Below are positions 8,631 to 14,230 of a stretch of DNA of 16,960 nucleotides, piece after piece. Source of the DNA: Actinophytocola sp036402745 (GTDB taxonomy: Bacteria; Actinomycetota; Actinomycetes; Mycobacteriales; Pseudonocardiaceae); assembly GCF_036402745.1 (NCBI RefSeq), contig NZ_DASWSJ010000130.1:1-16960 (forward strand), given 5' to 3'. Position 1 is the first letter of the stretch; the number at the start of each line of letters is the position of its first letter. Made by a program: the position numbers and the translations under genes. Under the pieces are notes generated by a model that worked only from the letters and a program-made list of their open reading frames with translations, was not told the DNA's origin and made no database searches.

Positions 8631-9398
8631 ATGACCAGGAATCGGATCGTGGCGCGCGCGGTCGTCACGGCGGGTCTGGCGGTTACCGCCTCGCTCGCGG
8701 TGGCGTTACCGGCTCAGGCGCAGGTATCGAGACAGGTCACGTGCGACGGAACGATCGGTGCGCAGACCGTGGGCAGCGTCGTGGTCGCCGCCGGGACGGC
8801 CTGCGTGCTGGACGGCACGCGGGTGCAGGGCGGGATCACGGTGGGCGCGGGCGCCGCGCTGGACATGTCGAAGACCGGCGTGTACGGAGGCGTCACGTCG
8901 GACCGCGGCGGTCGGGTGACCGCGGTGGACAGCGTCGTGCGCGGCGGGTTCGACCACACCGGCAACGGTCAGGTCCGGTTCACCAACTCCGTCGTCGGCG
9001 GTGACGTGGCGGTGCGGGGGGAGACCACGTTCGCCGCGACCGGCCTCGTCGTGGGTGGGGACCTCAGCGGCACCGCGGTCAGCCGCTTCGACGTGTCCGG
9101 CTCCTCGGTGCGGGGCTCGCTGGTCGCGAACGAGGCGTTCAGCGGCGGCGACCTGTGCGGGAACCGGGTGTACGGCGACGCGAAGGTCGTGGGCAGCGGC
9201 GGCGCCGTCCTGATCGGCGACGCGGGTTCCTGCGCCGGCAACGACGTCGACGGCAGTGTCGTGGTGGACAACAACGTCGCCTACCTCGTCATCGCCGGCA
9301 ACACCATCGACCACAACCTGAGCTGCACCGGCAACGACCCGGCGCCGGTGGTCGGCACGAACACGGTGCAGGGCGCGAAGCTCGGCCAGTGCGCCTGA
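8631..9398 (+). CDS. Secreted beta-solenoid (bactofilin-like repeat) protein
   Basis: A 255-residue secreted protein of unknown function. Signal peptide about 1-31 (ends LPAQAQ). The rest is built from short repeated turns with alternating Val/Gly/Asn/Ser, for example GSVVVAAGTACVLDGTRVQG, VVGGDVAVRGETTF, VVGGDLSGTAVSRF and GNRVYGDAKVVGSGGA, the pattern of a right-handed parallel beta-helix. Paired cysteines near the start and end may cap the solenoid. It lies 127 nt after the lytic transglycosylase gene, so it may have its own promoter; nothing decisive is visible in that gap. AAAGATGG before the ATG is a weak ribosome site; an open frame continuing upstream overlaps the previous gene and is discarded because the signal peptide fixes the start. 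Such proteins are common in actinomycetes; the ligand is unknown. Confidence 0.8.
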   Translation: MTRNRIVARAVVTAGLAVTASLAVALPAQAQVSRQVTCDGTIGAQTVGSVVVAAGTACVLDGTRVQGGITVGAGAALDMSKTGVYGGVTSDRGGRVTAVDSVVRGGFDHTGNGQVRFTNSVVGGDVAVRGETTFAATGLVVGGDLSGTAVSRFDVSGSSVRGSLVANEAFSGGDLCGNRVYGDAKVVGSGGAVLIGDAGSCAGNDVDGSVVVDNNVAYLVIAGNTIDHNLSCTGNDPAPVVGTNTVQGAKLGQCA

Positions 9399-9419
9399 CA
9401 AGGTAGCGACCCGGCTCGG

Positions 9420-9445
9420 CTTCGCTGCTCGACTTCGCTGCTCGA
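9420..9445. repeat. 13-bp tandem direct repeat
   Basis: CTTCGCTGCTCGA occurs twice back to back at 9420-9432 and 9433-9445, just after the beta-solenoid gene. No function is evident. It sits before the hairpin at 9464-9508. Confidence 0.8.
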
Positions 9446-9463
9446 CGTCTCGGCCCGACTTTC

Positions 9464-9508
9464 GTGGCTCCCGCTCGGACCTTCCGTCCCGGTCCGAACG
9501 GGAGCCAC
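9464..9508 (+). terminator. Long hairpin, probable terminator after the beta-solenoid gene
   Basis: Inverted repeat with 18-nt arms: GTGGCTCCCGCTCGGACC (9464-9481) and GGTCCGAACGGGAGCCAC (9491-9508). They pair at 17 of 18 positions around a 9-nt loop. No T-run follows, as is usual for actinomycete hairpin terminators. It lies 66 nt after the stop at 9398. Confidence 0.65.
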
Positions 9509-9536
9509 TGGTCGTTCGCCGCGGTCCTCCCGCCGA

Positions 9537-9776
9537 TCAGGTCGGGGTGCCGCGGCTTTCCCGCAGGCCGACCTGGGCGAGGAAGCCGGGCGCGGTGCCC
9601 GAGCCGCGCATGGGCGGCTTCGGGTGGTCTCGGCGGCGTCCGGGCCACGGCACCGGGTGGACCGGGCGAAGGCGGCCCGCCGGGGTCGAGATCAGCTCGC
9701 TGATGCGGGACACGTCGCCGGCGTCCGGCACCTGGTTCGGGGCTGGTCTCCGTCGTGCTGTCGTGCCGGGGGTAGA
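9537..9776 (-). pseudogene. Decayed fragment of a PstS-like gene paralogous to 9846-10829
   Basis: Three blocks match the neighbouring minus-strand gene in the same order and orientation. Plus-strand 9653-9671 matches 10422-10440 at 18 of 19 bases; 9682-9696 is identical to 10450-10464 (15 bases); 9569-9585 matches 10205-10221 at 15 of 17. At protein level, SRISELISTP parallels SAGINALISTP, and GSGTAPGFLAQVGL parallels GSGTRSFFLGQIGV. Relative to the intact gene about 133 nt are missing between the first and third blocks, and a one-base length difference between the first two blocks breaks the frame. There is no start, signal peptide or full domain. It is best read as a remnant of a tandem duplication or older paralogue. 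Confidence 0.7.
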
Positions 9777-9781
9777 CGAAG

Positions 9782-9814
9782 GTGGGGCCGGAAGGCAACG
9801 CCTCCCGGCCCCAC
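9782..9814 (-). terminator. Hairpin terminator of the PstS-like gene
   Basis: GTGGGGCCGGAAGGC (9782-9796) and GCCTCCCGGCCCCAC (9800-9814) pair at 14 of 15 positions around a 3-nt loop. It lies 32 nt downstream of the stop of the minus-strand gene ending at 9846. No T-run is present. Confidence 0.75.
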
Positions 9815-9845
9815 GTGCTTCTGGCGAAGCGAACTGGCTAGTCGA

Positions 9846-10829
9846 TCAGAGCAGGGCACCACAGTTGGTCGCCGCGGAGAACGCCTGGCGGTTCGCGCCG
9901 CTGGCGAACCGGGTGCACAGGTAGCCGGACGGACCGAAGATCGCCGGCAGCCGGGAGCCGGCGGCGTCGTAGTCGGCCTTGCGCACCACGTTGAAGACGG
10001 TCCGCGAGGCGAAGAACACTCCGGCGGTCGGAGCGGTCGTGGCGATGTTCACGATCTTGCTCGGCGGGTTGGCCGGGTCGGGCGGGTTGTTCGCGAACCG
10101 AGCGGTGGAGAACGGCGCGAGCGCGAGCGGGTTGCCGTTGACCGGCGCCGCGTCGTGCTCCTGCACGATCTGGACGCAGGCCCCGACCTGGGCGTCCGTC
10201 ACGCCGATCTGGCCGAGGAAGAACGAGCGGGTACCCGAGCCGGTCTGCGGCAGCTTCGGTGCGTAGCCGCGGGTGTCGGTGCAGCGGTAGATGGCCGCCA
10301 GCTCAGTGGCATCCAGGTTGCGGATGTCGGCGCCGGCCGTGTCGTCCACGATGTAGCTCAGCCCGTCGGTGAGGGCGGGGATGAAGTACAGGTTGGCCTC
10401 CGCGGGGGCCGAGCCGCGCGCCCGGGAGGACCGGGCGAAGTCCAGCTGCGGGGTCGAGATCAGCGCGTTGATGCCGGCCGACGAGCCGTCCGGCCGGGGG
10501 ATCGTGGTGCCGGGGCGGATGGCGATCGGGTCGCCGGTGGTCGGCCCGCCGGGGTTCTTCTCGGTACCCGGCTTGGTCGCGTTGAACGACGCGAGCCGGA
10601 CGTCCGGGGTCGGGGCGGACTGGGCCTGGGCGGCGGAGTTGACGACGTACTGGGTCGTGTCCGAGCCGACGCCGACGACGTCGTTCGCGTCCGGGAGGTA
10701 TCCGCCGGCCAGTGGGGCTCCGGCGTTGTCGAGGTTGGGGTCGGCCAGGGCGGTACCGCCCAGGGCCAGGCTCAGGATGGCCGACGCACCAACGATGGTG
10801 ACGGCACCCTTGCGCAGGGTGGAACGCAT
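9846..10829 (-). CDS. Secreted PstS-like substrate-binding protein (GSDTT type)
   Basis: A 327-residue secreted protein from ATG 10829. AAGGAG lies 8 nt before this ATG; the in-frame ATG two codons upstream (10835) would sit almost on the ribosome site. Signal peptide about 1-28 (LSLALGGTALAD). The mature part shows a binding-protein pattern: VVGVGSDTTQYVV where PstS has GSGST, then GSSAGINALIS, YIVDDTAGADIRNLDATELAAIYRC (like the PstS 'IFTG' helix), and TGSGTRSFFLGQIG near the position of the PstS GSGTT loop. There is no lipobox and no C-terminal helix, so it may be released or wall-held. It is transcribed opposite to the flanking genes and splits the pst cluster. Phosphate as ligand is plausible but not shown; other oxyanions are possible. 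Confidence 0.8.
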   Translation of the reverse strand: MRSTLRKGAVTIVGASAILSLALGGTALADPNLDNAGAPLAGGYLPDANDVVGVGSDTTQYVVNSAAQAQSAPTPDVRLASFNATKPGTEKNPGGPTTGDPIAIRPGTTIPRPDGSSAGINALISTPQLDFARSSRARGSAPAEANLYFIPALTDGLSYIVDDTAGADIRNLDATELAAIYRCTDTRGYAPKLPQTGSGTRSFFLGQIGVTDAQVGACVQIVQEHDAAPVNGNPLALAPFSTARFANNPPDPANPPSKIVNIATTAPTAGVFFASRTVFNVVRKADYDAAGSRLPAIFGPSGYLCTRFASGANRQAFSAATNCGALL

Positions 10830-10960
10830 GGACATTCTCCTTGTGGGTCAAGGACTTTCTGGTCTGACACGGCCCCTGTTTGGGGCACCTCCCACCATGC
10901 CCGTGTCATCCGCCTGTGACTACGACGTAATAAGAGCGAGACAGCGAGCAGGACACGGCG

Positions 10961-10971
10961 ATTGGTTGAAC
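10961..10971 (-). promoter_or_regulatory. Possible PHO half-site upstream of the PstS-like gene
   Basis: Read on the minus strand this is GTTCAACCAAT, one 11-nt unit whose first eight bases equal those of the unit upstream of the phospholipase gene (GTTCAACCGTG). It is about 130 nt upstream of the gene start. Only one unit is recognisable, so the call is weak. Confidence 0.3.
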
Positions 10972-11033
10972 AAGGCTCAAACCGAGCCGATTTCCCAGTT
11001 CGCCGAACGGCATTGCCCAACACTCAGTGTCCA

Positions 11034-11077
11034 GAGAACCTGCCGTTCACCTGCCGGCTCGGCGACGTTCGCCTCCG
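11034..11077 (+). promoter_or_regulatory. Candidate PHO-box array upstream of the LAQTG gene
   Basis: Four 11-nt units in register: GAGAACCTGCC, GTTCACCTGCC, GGCTCGGCGAC and GTTCGCCTCCG. The second and fourth fit the PHO unit, and ACCTGCC repeats exactly 11 nt apart in the first two. The same 12-mer ACCTGCCGTTCA recurs in the phospholipase promoter (minus strand, 16387-16398 region). An 8-nt inverted repeat, CCTGCCGG (11050-11057) and CCGGCAGG (11075-11082), overlaps the array. PhoP control of the LAQTG gene, and possibly pstB, is inferred. Confidence 0.5.
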
Positions 11078-11155
11078 GCAGGGAGGGTGCGACGCAGTCG
11101 TCGTGCGCTCGACCGCAGTGCGCCGATGTCACGAACCAGCAGGAGGAGAACGCCA

Positions 11156-11929
11156 GTGCACGCCTCTACCGAGCCGGCCGCGCCACCGTCCCACGGCCCG
11201 TCGCGACGGCTGGCCCTAGCGGCAACCCTGGCGCTGTTCCTGATGGTGCTCGCGACGCTCGCGCTGACCATGTCCCGCGCGCAGGCGAAGGCGCAGGGGC
11301 TTCCGGTCATGGCCGCGTTGACCGGGACGTGCGTCGCCGGCGACGCGTCGTTCCACTTCGAGATGGTCAACACCCGGACGAGCACCTTCAACGTCGCCTA
11401 CCAGATCTCGCCCCAGACGGGGGCCGGCTCGGGATACCAGGACGGCGAAACCAGTCTCGCGCCCGGGCAGTCCTTCACCCACGACTTCACGCCGCTCGCT
11501 GCCGGCCAGCAGTCCACCTGGCAGGTGCTGATCTACGACATCGACCAGTCGTACAGCCTGGTCGGCCAGTCCAACACCGTGCCCAACCCGTGCGGCACGA
11601 CCACGACCACCACCACGACGACCACGACCACCACCACGTCGGCGACCACCACGACCAGCCAGTCGACCACGCCGAGCGACACCACCACGTCCACCGACAC
11701 CAGCACGCCGACCGACACCACCACAACGGACCCCACGTGGCCGACCGACACCACCACGACGGACCCCGGGGCGATCGCGCCCGCCGCGTCCGGCGGCTCC
11801 GGCGGCCTGGCCCAGACCGGTGTCGCGGCGGCCGCGGTGCTGGTCGGCATCGCCGCGGTGCTGCTGTTCAACGGCGTCGGCCTCACCCGGATCACCCGTC
11901 GCGGCTGGGCCGCCAAGAACGACGACTGA
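11156..11929 (+). CDS. Thr-rich surface protein with LAQTG sortase signal
   Basis: A 257-residue protein. GTG 11156 is fixed by AGGAGGAG seven nt upstream. Signal or anchor helix about 19-40, then a small extracellular domain (about 46-146; cysteines 59 and 146 could pair) with a beta-strand look (ASFHFEMVNTRTSTFNVAYQI, TWQVLIYDIDQSY) but no family I recognise. Next come a Thr tract (14 consecutive Thr from 148) and Thr/Asp/Ser-rich spacer to about 205, typical of a wall-spanning stalk. The end is a cell-wall sorting signal: LAQTG at 218-222, a hydrophobic helix at 223-241 and a basic tail (RITRRG). LAXTG is the motif used by class E sortases of actinomycetes. pstB starts 55 nt later, so co-transcription is possible. 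No active sortase gene is in the window. Confidence 0.8.
   Translation: MHASTEPAAPPSHGPSRRLALAATLALFLMVLATLALTMSRAQAKAQGLPVMAALTGTCVAGDASFHFEMVNTRTSTFNVAYQISPQTGAGSGYQDGETSLAPGQSFTHDFTPLAAGQQSTWQVLIYDIDQSYSLVGQSNTVPNPCGTTTTTTTTTTTTTTSATTTTSQSTTPSDTTTSTDTSTPTDTTTTDPTWPTDTTTTDPGAIAPAASGGSGGLAQTGVAAAAVLVGIAAVLLFNGVGLTRITRRGWAAKNDD
11597..11760 (+). repeat. ACN-rich low-complexity tract encoding the poly-Thr stalk
   Basis: The DNA is an imperfect run of ACC/ACG triplets in the middle of the LAQTG gene. It ends with two near copies of a unit encoding TDTTTTDP. Such tracts vary in length by slippage. Confidence 0.8.
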
Positions 11930-11984
11930 CCCCGATCGGACCGACGTCCACATCGGACGTTCATTGCACAGGAAAGGTGTGTCG

Positions 11985-12863
11985 GTGGCCGATTCGACGA
12001 CCGAGCGGACGTTGCTGGACCTGAACCCGTTGGAGGCAGACGACGGCGACGACTGGTCCGATGACGAGCCCGCGCACCTGCTGTCGGGTGGGTCGACGCT
12101 GTCCGCGCACGACGTGTCCGCGTGGTTCGGCGACCACAAGGTGCTCGAGCGGGTGTCGCTCACGATGGCCGCCGGCTCGGTCACCGCGCTGATCGGCCCG
12201 TCCGGCTGCGGCAAGTCCACGTTCCTGCGCATCCTCAACCGGATGCACGAGCTGGTGCCGTCCGCGTCGCTGGCCGGCGAGGTGCGCCTCGACGAGGACG
12301 ACATCTACGCGGCCGGCCGGCGGATCACCGACACCCGCAAGCGGATCGGCATGGTGTTCCAGAAGCCGAACCCGTTCCCCGCCATGTCGATCGCCGAGAA
12401 CGTGACCGCCGGGCTCAAGCTCACCGGCACCAAGGTCGGCCGCGGCGCCAAGGGCGACCTGGTGCAGGAGTGCCTCACCAGGGCCGGGCTGTGGAACGAG
12501 GTCCGCGACCGGCTGCGCCAGCCCGGCGGGGCCCTGTCCGGCGGCCAGCAGCAGCGGCTGTGCATCGCGCGGTCGCTCGCCGTGCGGCCGGACGTGCTGC
12601 TGATGGACGAGCCGTGCTCGGCCCTGGACCCGACCTCCACCCGGCGCATCGAGGAGACCATCCACGACCTGCGCAGCGACGTCACCATCGTGATCGTCAC
12701 GCACAACATGCAGCAGGCCGCCCGGGTGTCCCAGCACTGCGCGTTCTTCCTCGCCGAGCAGGGCACCCCCGGCCACATCGTCGAGGCCGGGTCGACCGAG
12801 GACATCTTCAACAGCCCGAAGGACCCGCGTACCAACGACTACGTGAACGGCCGGTTCGGTTAG
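11985..12863 (+). CDS. pstB: Phosphate import ATP-binding protein PstB
   Basis: ATPase that powers PstCA. From GTG 11985 it is 292 residues; AGGAAAGG at 11970-11977 is well spaced for it, whereas GTG 11979 is too close. All ABC motifs are intact: Walker A GPSGCGKST (71-79), Q-loop VFQKPNPFP, signature LSGGQ (184-188), Walker B VLLMDEP (204-210), the PstB-typical CSALDPTST, and the H-loop His240. The first 35 or so residues form an acidic extension (LEADDGDDWSDDEPAH) beyond usual PstB length (about 250-260). It lies more than 9 kb from pstA, beyond an oppositely transcribed gene, and must be expressed separately from pstCAS, perhaps with the LAQTG gene. PhoU, often next to pstB, is not present in the window. 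Confidence 0.95.
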   Translation: MADSTTERTLLDLNPLEADDGDDWSDDEPAHLLSGGSTLSAHDVSAWFGDHKVLERVSLTMAAGSVTALIGPSGCGKSTFLRILNRMHELVPSASLAGEVRLDEDDIYAAGRRITDTRKRIGMVFQKPNPFPAMSIAENVTAGLKLTGTKVGRGAKGDLVQECLTRAGLWNEVRDRLRQPGGALSGGQQQRLCIARSLAVRPDVLLMDEPCSALDPTSTRRIEETIHDLRSDVTIVIVTHNMQQAARVSQHCAFFLAEQGTPGHIVEAGSTEDIFNSPKDPRTNDYVNGRFG

Positions 12864-13112
12864 GGCCTGTCTCGTAGATCTTCGTGTGAAGTCCTGCGCC
12901 GACCACCTGAACCTCAGGGGACCGTGACGGCACCCAGCCACCACCCACCCCGATACCCACACCATTCGCCGGGACGCAACGCACACTCTTAATCCCGGGG
13001 AGGCGGACTAGTGTCCCGCGTCTGGGTCCCGTTTGCGGGCAGTCGTCGGTCAGCGGGCGTCGACCCATGAGGCCGCACGGACGGAGCCGCTGCGCACAGT
13101 AAGGTCGTCAAC
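12864..13112. other. Intergenic region between pstB and the oxidoreductase
   Basis: No gene is visible in these 249 nt. A short hairpin, CCTGA/TCAGG (12906-12918), might be a weak pstB terminator. The sequence right after the pstB stop, GGGCCTGTCTCGTAGATC (12864-12881), looks like one end of an actinomycete insertion sequence, but no matching second end is found here. The first copy of the 13-bp direct repeat lies at 13008-13020. Confidence 0.5.
13008..13020 (+). repeat. 13-bp direct repeat, copy 1, upstream of the oxidoreductase
   Basis: CTAGTGTCCCGCG is present here and again at 14132-14144, the two copies bracketing the FAD oxidoreductase gene. TAGTGT within it could also serve as a -10 element for that gene, so the match may be chance. 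Confidence 0.55.
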
Positions 13113-14135
13113 GTGTTGGGCGCACCGGTGGGTAGGCACGTAGTCGTCGTCGGAGCTGGCATCGTCGGCGCGTCGGTGGCTTATCACGCCGCCCGGGCGG
13201 GCGCCACCGTGACGTTGGTCGACGCCGGGCGGCCAGGCGCCGGCGTGACGGCGGACTCGTTCGCTTGGGTCGGAGCGGCTGGCGTGCGTACCGGTCCGGC
13301 GGCCGGGATCCGGGCCACCGCGACGGAGGAGTACCGCCGAGTTGAGGCCGAGTTGCCGGGACTCCCGGTGATCTGGTCCGGCTCACTGAGCTGGCGCGCG
13401 GAGGGCGGCGCGCCGGAGGCCGGGCCCGGGCAGGAGATTGTGGACGCGGCCACCGTGCTGACGCTCGAGCCCAACCTTCGGCAGCCCCCGGAGTGGGCCA
13501 TCTGGGCACCCGGCGACGGCGCCGTCGACTCGGTGGGCGTGACCGAGCGGCTGGTCGCGGGCGCCCGCGACCATGGCGCCCGGGTACATCTGGACACCGC
13601 GGTCACCGCGGTCCGCCGGGATGCGGCGGGCCGGGTTGCCGGGGTCGAGACGGCCGTAGGACCGCTCTCCGGTACGACTGTGGTGTTGGCGGCCGGTGTT
13701 GCCACGGCCGCGCTGGGCGCGCCGCTCGGCGTGCGTGTCCCGGTCGAGCCGTCGCCGTGCCCGCTCTTCCGGCTTCGCGCGCCGGCCGGTCTGGTCCGCA
13801 CCGTGGTCAACACTCAGGACTTCGATCTCCGGCAGGTCGCCGCGGACCGGCTGATCGCCGCCGCGGACTCGCCCGAACGGACCCTTGCCGCCGTCCGGTC
13901 CACTTTCCGCGGTGCCGGGAGCGTCGAGCTGCTCAGCACACGACTCGGAGTACGCCCAATGCCGGCCGACGGTGAGCCGATCGTCGGTCCGGTCGCCGAT
14001 GTACCCGGTCTCTACCTGGCGGTGATGCACGCGGCGGTCACGCTTGCCCCGGCCGTGGGCCGCCTTGTCGCGCGGGAGCTGGTCGACGGCATCGTCGAGT
14101 CGGCGTTGTCGGGTTGCCGCCCCGATCGCTTCTAG
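13113..14135 (+). CDS. FAD-dependent oxidoreductase of the DAO (amino-acid oxidase) family
   Basis: A 340-residue soluble flavoenzyme that probably oxidises a C-N bond of an amine or amino acid; the substrate is unknown. The N-terminus carries the dinucleotide-binding fold (VVVVGAGIVGASVAYHAARA, GxGxxG at 14-19, acidic Asp37 ending the second strand). The C-terminus has the DAO closing pattern RPMPADGEPIVGPV...LYLAVMHAAVTLAP. GTG 13113 follows AAGG by 8 nt; GTG 13128 is an alternative start. Its codons end in A or T more often than those of its neighbours (about a third of the first 25), and 13-bp direct repeats bracket it, hinting at later acquisition. It has no visible link to phosphate. 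The family call is solid; glycine oxidase-like or sarcosine oxidase-like cannot be decided. Confidence 0.85.
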   Translation: MLGAPVGRHVVVVGAGIVGASVAYHAARAGATVTLVDAGRPGAGVTADSFAWVGAAGVRTGPAAGIRATATEEYRRVEAELPGLPVIWSGSLSWRAEGGAPEAGPGQEIVDAATVLTLEPNLRQPPEWAIWAPGDGAVDSVGVTERLVAGARDHGARVHLDTAVTAVRRDAAGRVAGVETAVGPLSGTTVVLAAGVATAALGAPLGVRVPVEPSPCPLFRLRAPAGLVRTVVNTQDFDLRQVAADRLIAAADSPERTLAAVRSTFRGAGSVELLSTRLGVRPMPADGEPIVGPVADVPGLYLAVMHAAVTLAPAVGRLVARELVDGIVESALSGCRPDRF

Positions 14136-14144
14136 TGTCCCGCG
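14132..14144 (+). repeat. 13-bp direct repeat, copy 2, at the oxidoreductase stop
   Basis: CTAGTGTCCCGCG, identical to 13008-13020; it includes the TAG stop of the oxidoreductase. Confidence 0.55.
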
Positions 14145-14204
14145 GACCGCGGCGCAGGGGCTGACCCGCCGGTCCGGCGATGGCCAGGAACGAGATCAGC
14201 AGCC

Positions 14205-14225
14205 GAAGGTCCATTGTGGACCTTC
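14205..14225. terminator. Bidirectional hairpin between convergent genes
   Basis: GAAGGTCCA (14205-14213), loop TTG, TGGACCTTC (14217-14225): a perfect 9-bp stem. It lies between the stop of the plus-strand oxidoreductase (14135) and that of the minus-strand phospholipase (14231), so it can end both transcripts. Confidence 0.75.
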
Positions 14226-14230
14226 CGATG

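Larger units (their letters stand above)
10830..11155. promoter_or_regulatory. Divergent intergenic regulatory region
   Basis: This 326-nt gap separates the minus-strand PstS-like gene from the plus-strand LAQTG gene and must hold both promoters. It contains GACACGG/CCGTGTC arms (10866-10872 and 10901-10907) enclosing a GCCCC/GGGGC hairpin (10872-10886); the palindrome ACACTCAGTGT (11020-11030); a GTTCAACC half-site on the minus strand (10961-10971); and the PHO-box-like array at 11034-11077. The stretch around 10920-11000 is less GC-rich than its surroundings. No convincing -35/-10 pair could be fixed by eye. Confidence 0.6.

Noticed and set aside
9464..9703. Plus-strand open frames in the 9.4-9.8 kb gap
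   Set aside because: They run through a hairpin and antisense to the binding-protein remnant; no ribosome site or domain is seen.
10230..10250. LPQTG motif inside the PstS-like protein
   Set aside because: It lies in mid-protein within KLPQTGSGTRSFF, with no hydrophobic helix or basic tail after it, so it is not a sorting signal.
11597..11760. Short-repeat array as a possible CRISPR
   Set aside because: The repeats are in-frame Thr codons within a gene, with no spacers.
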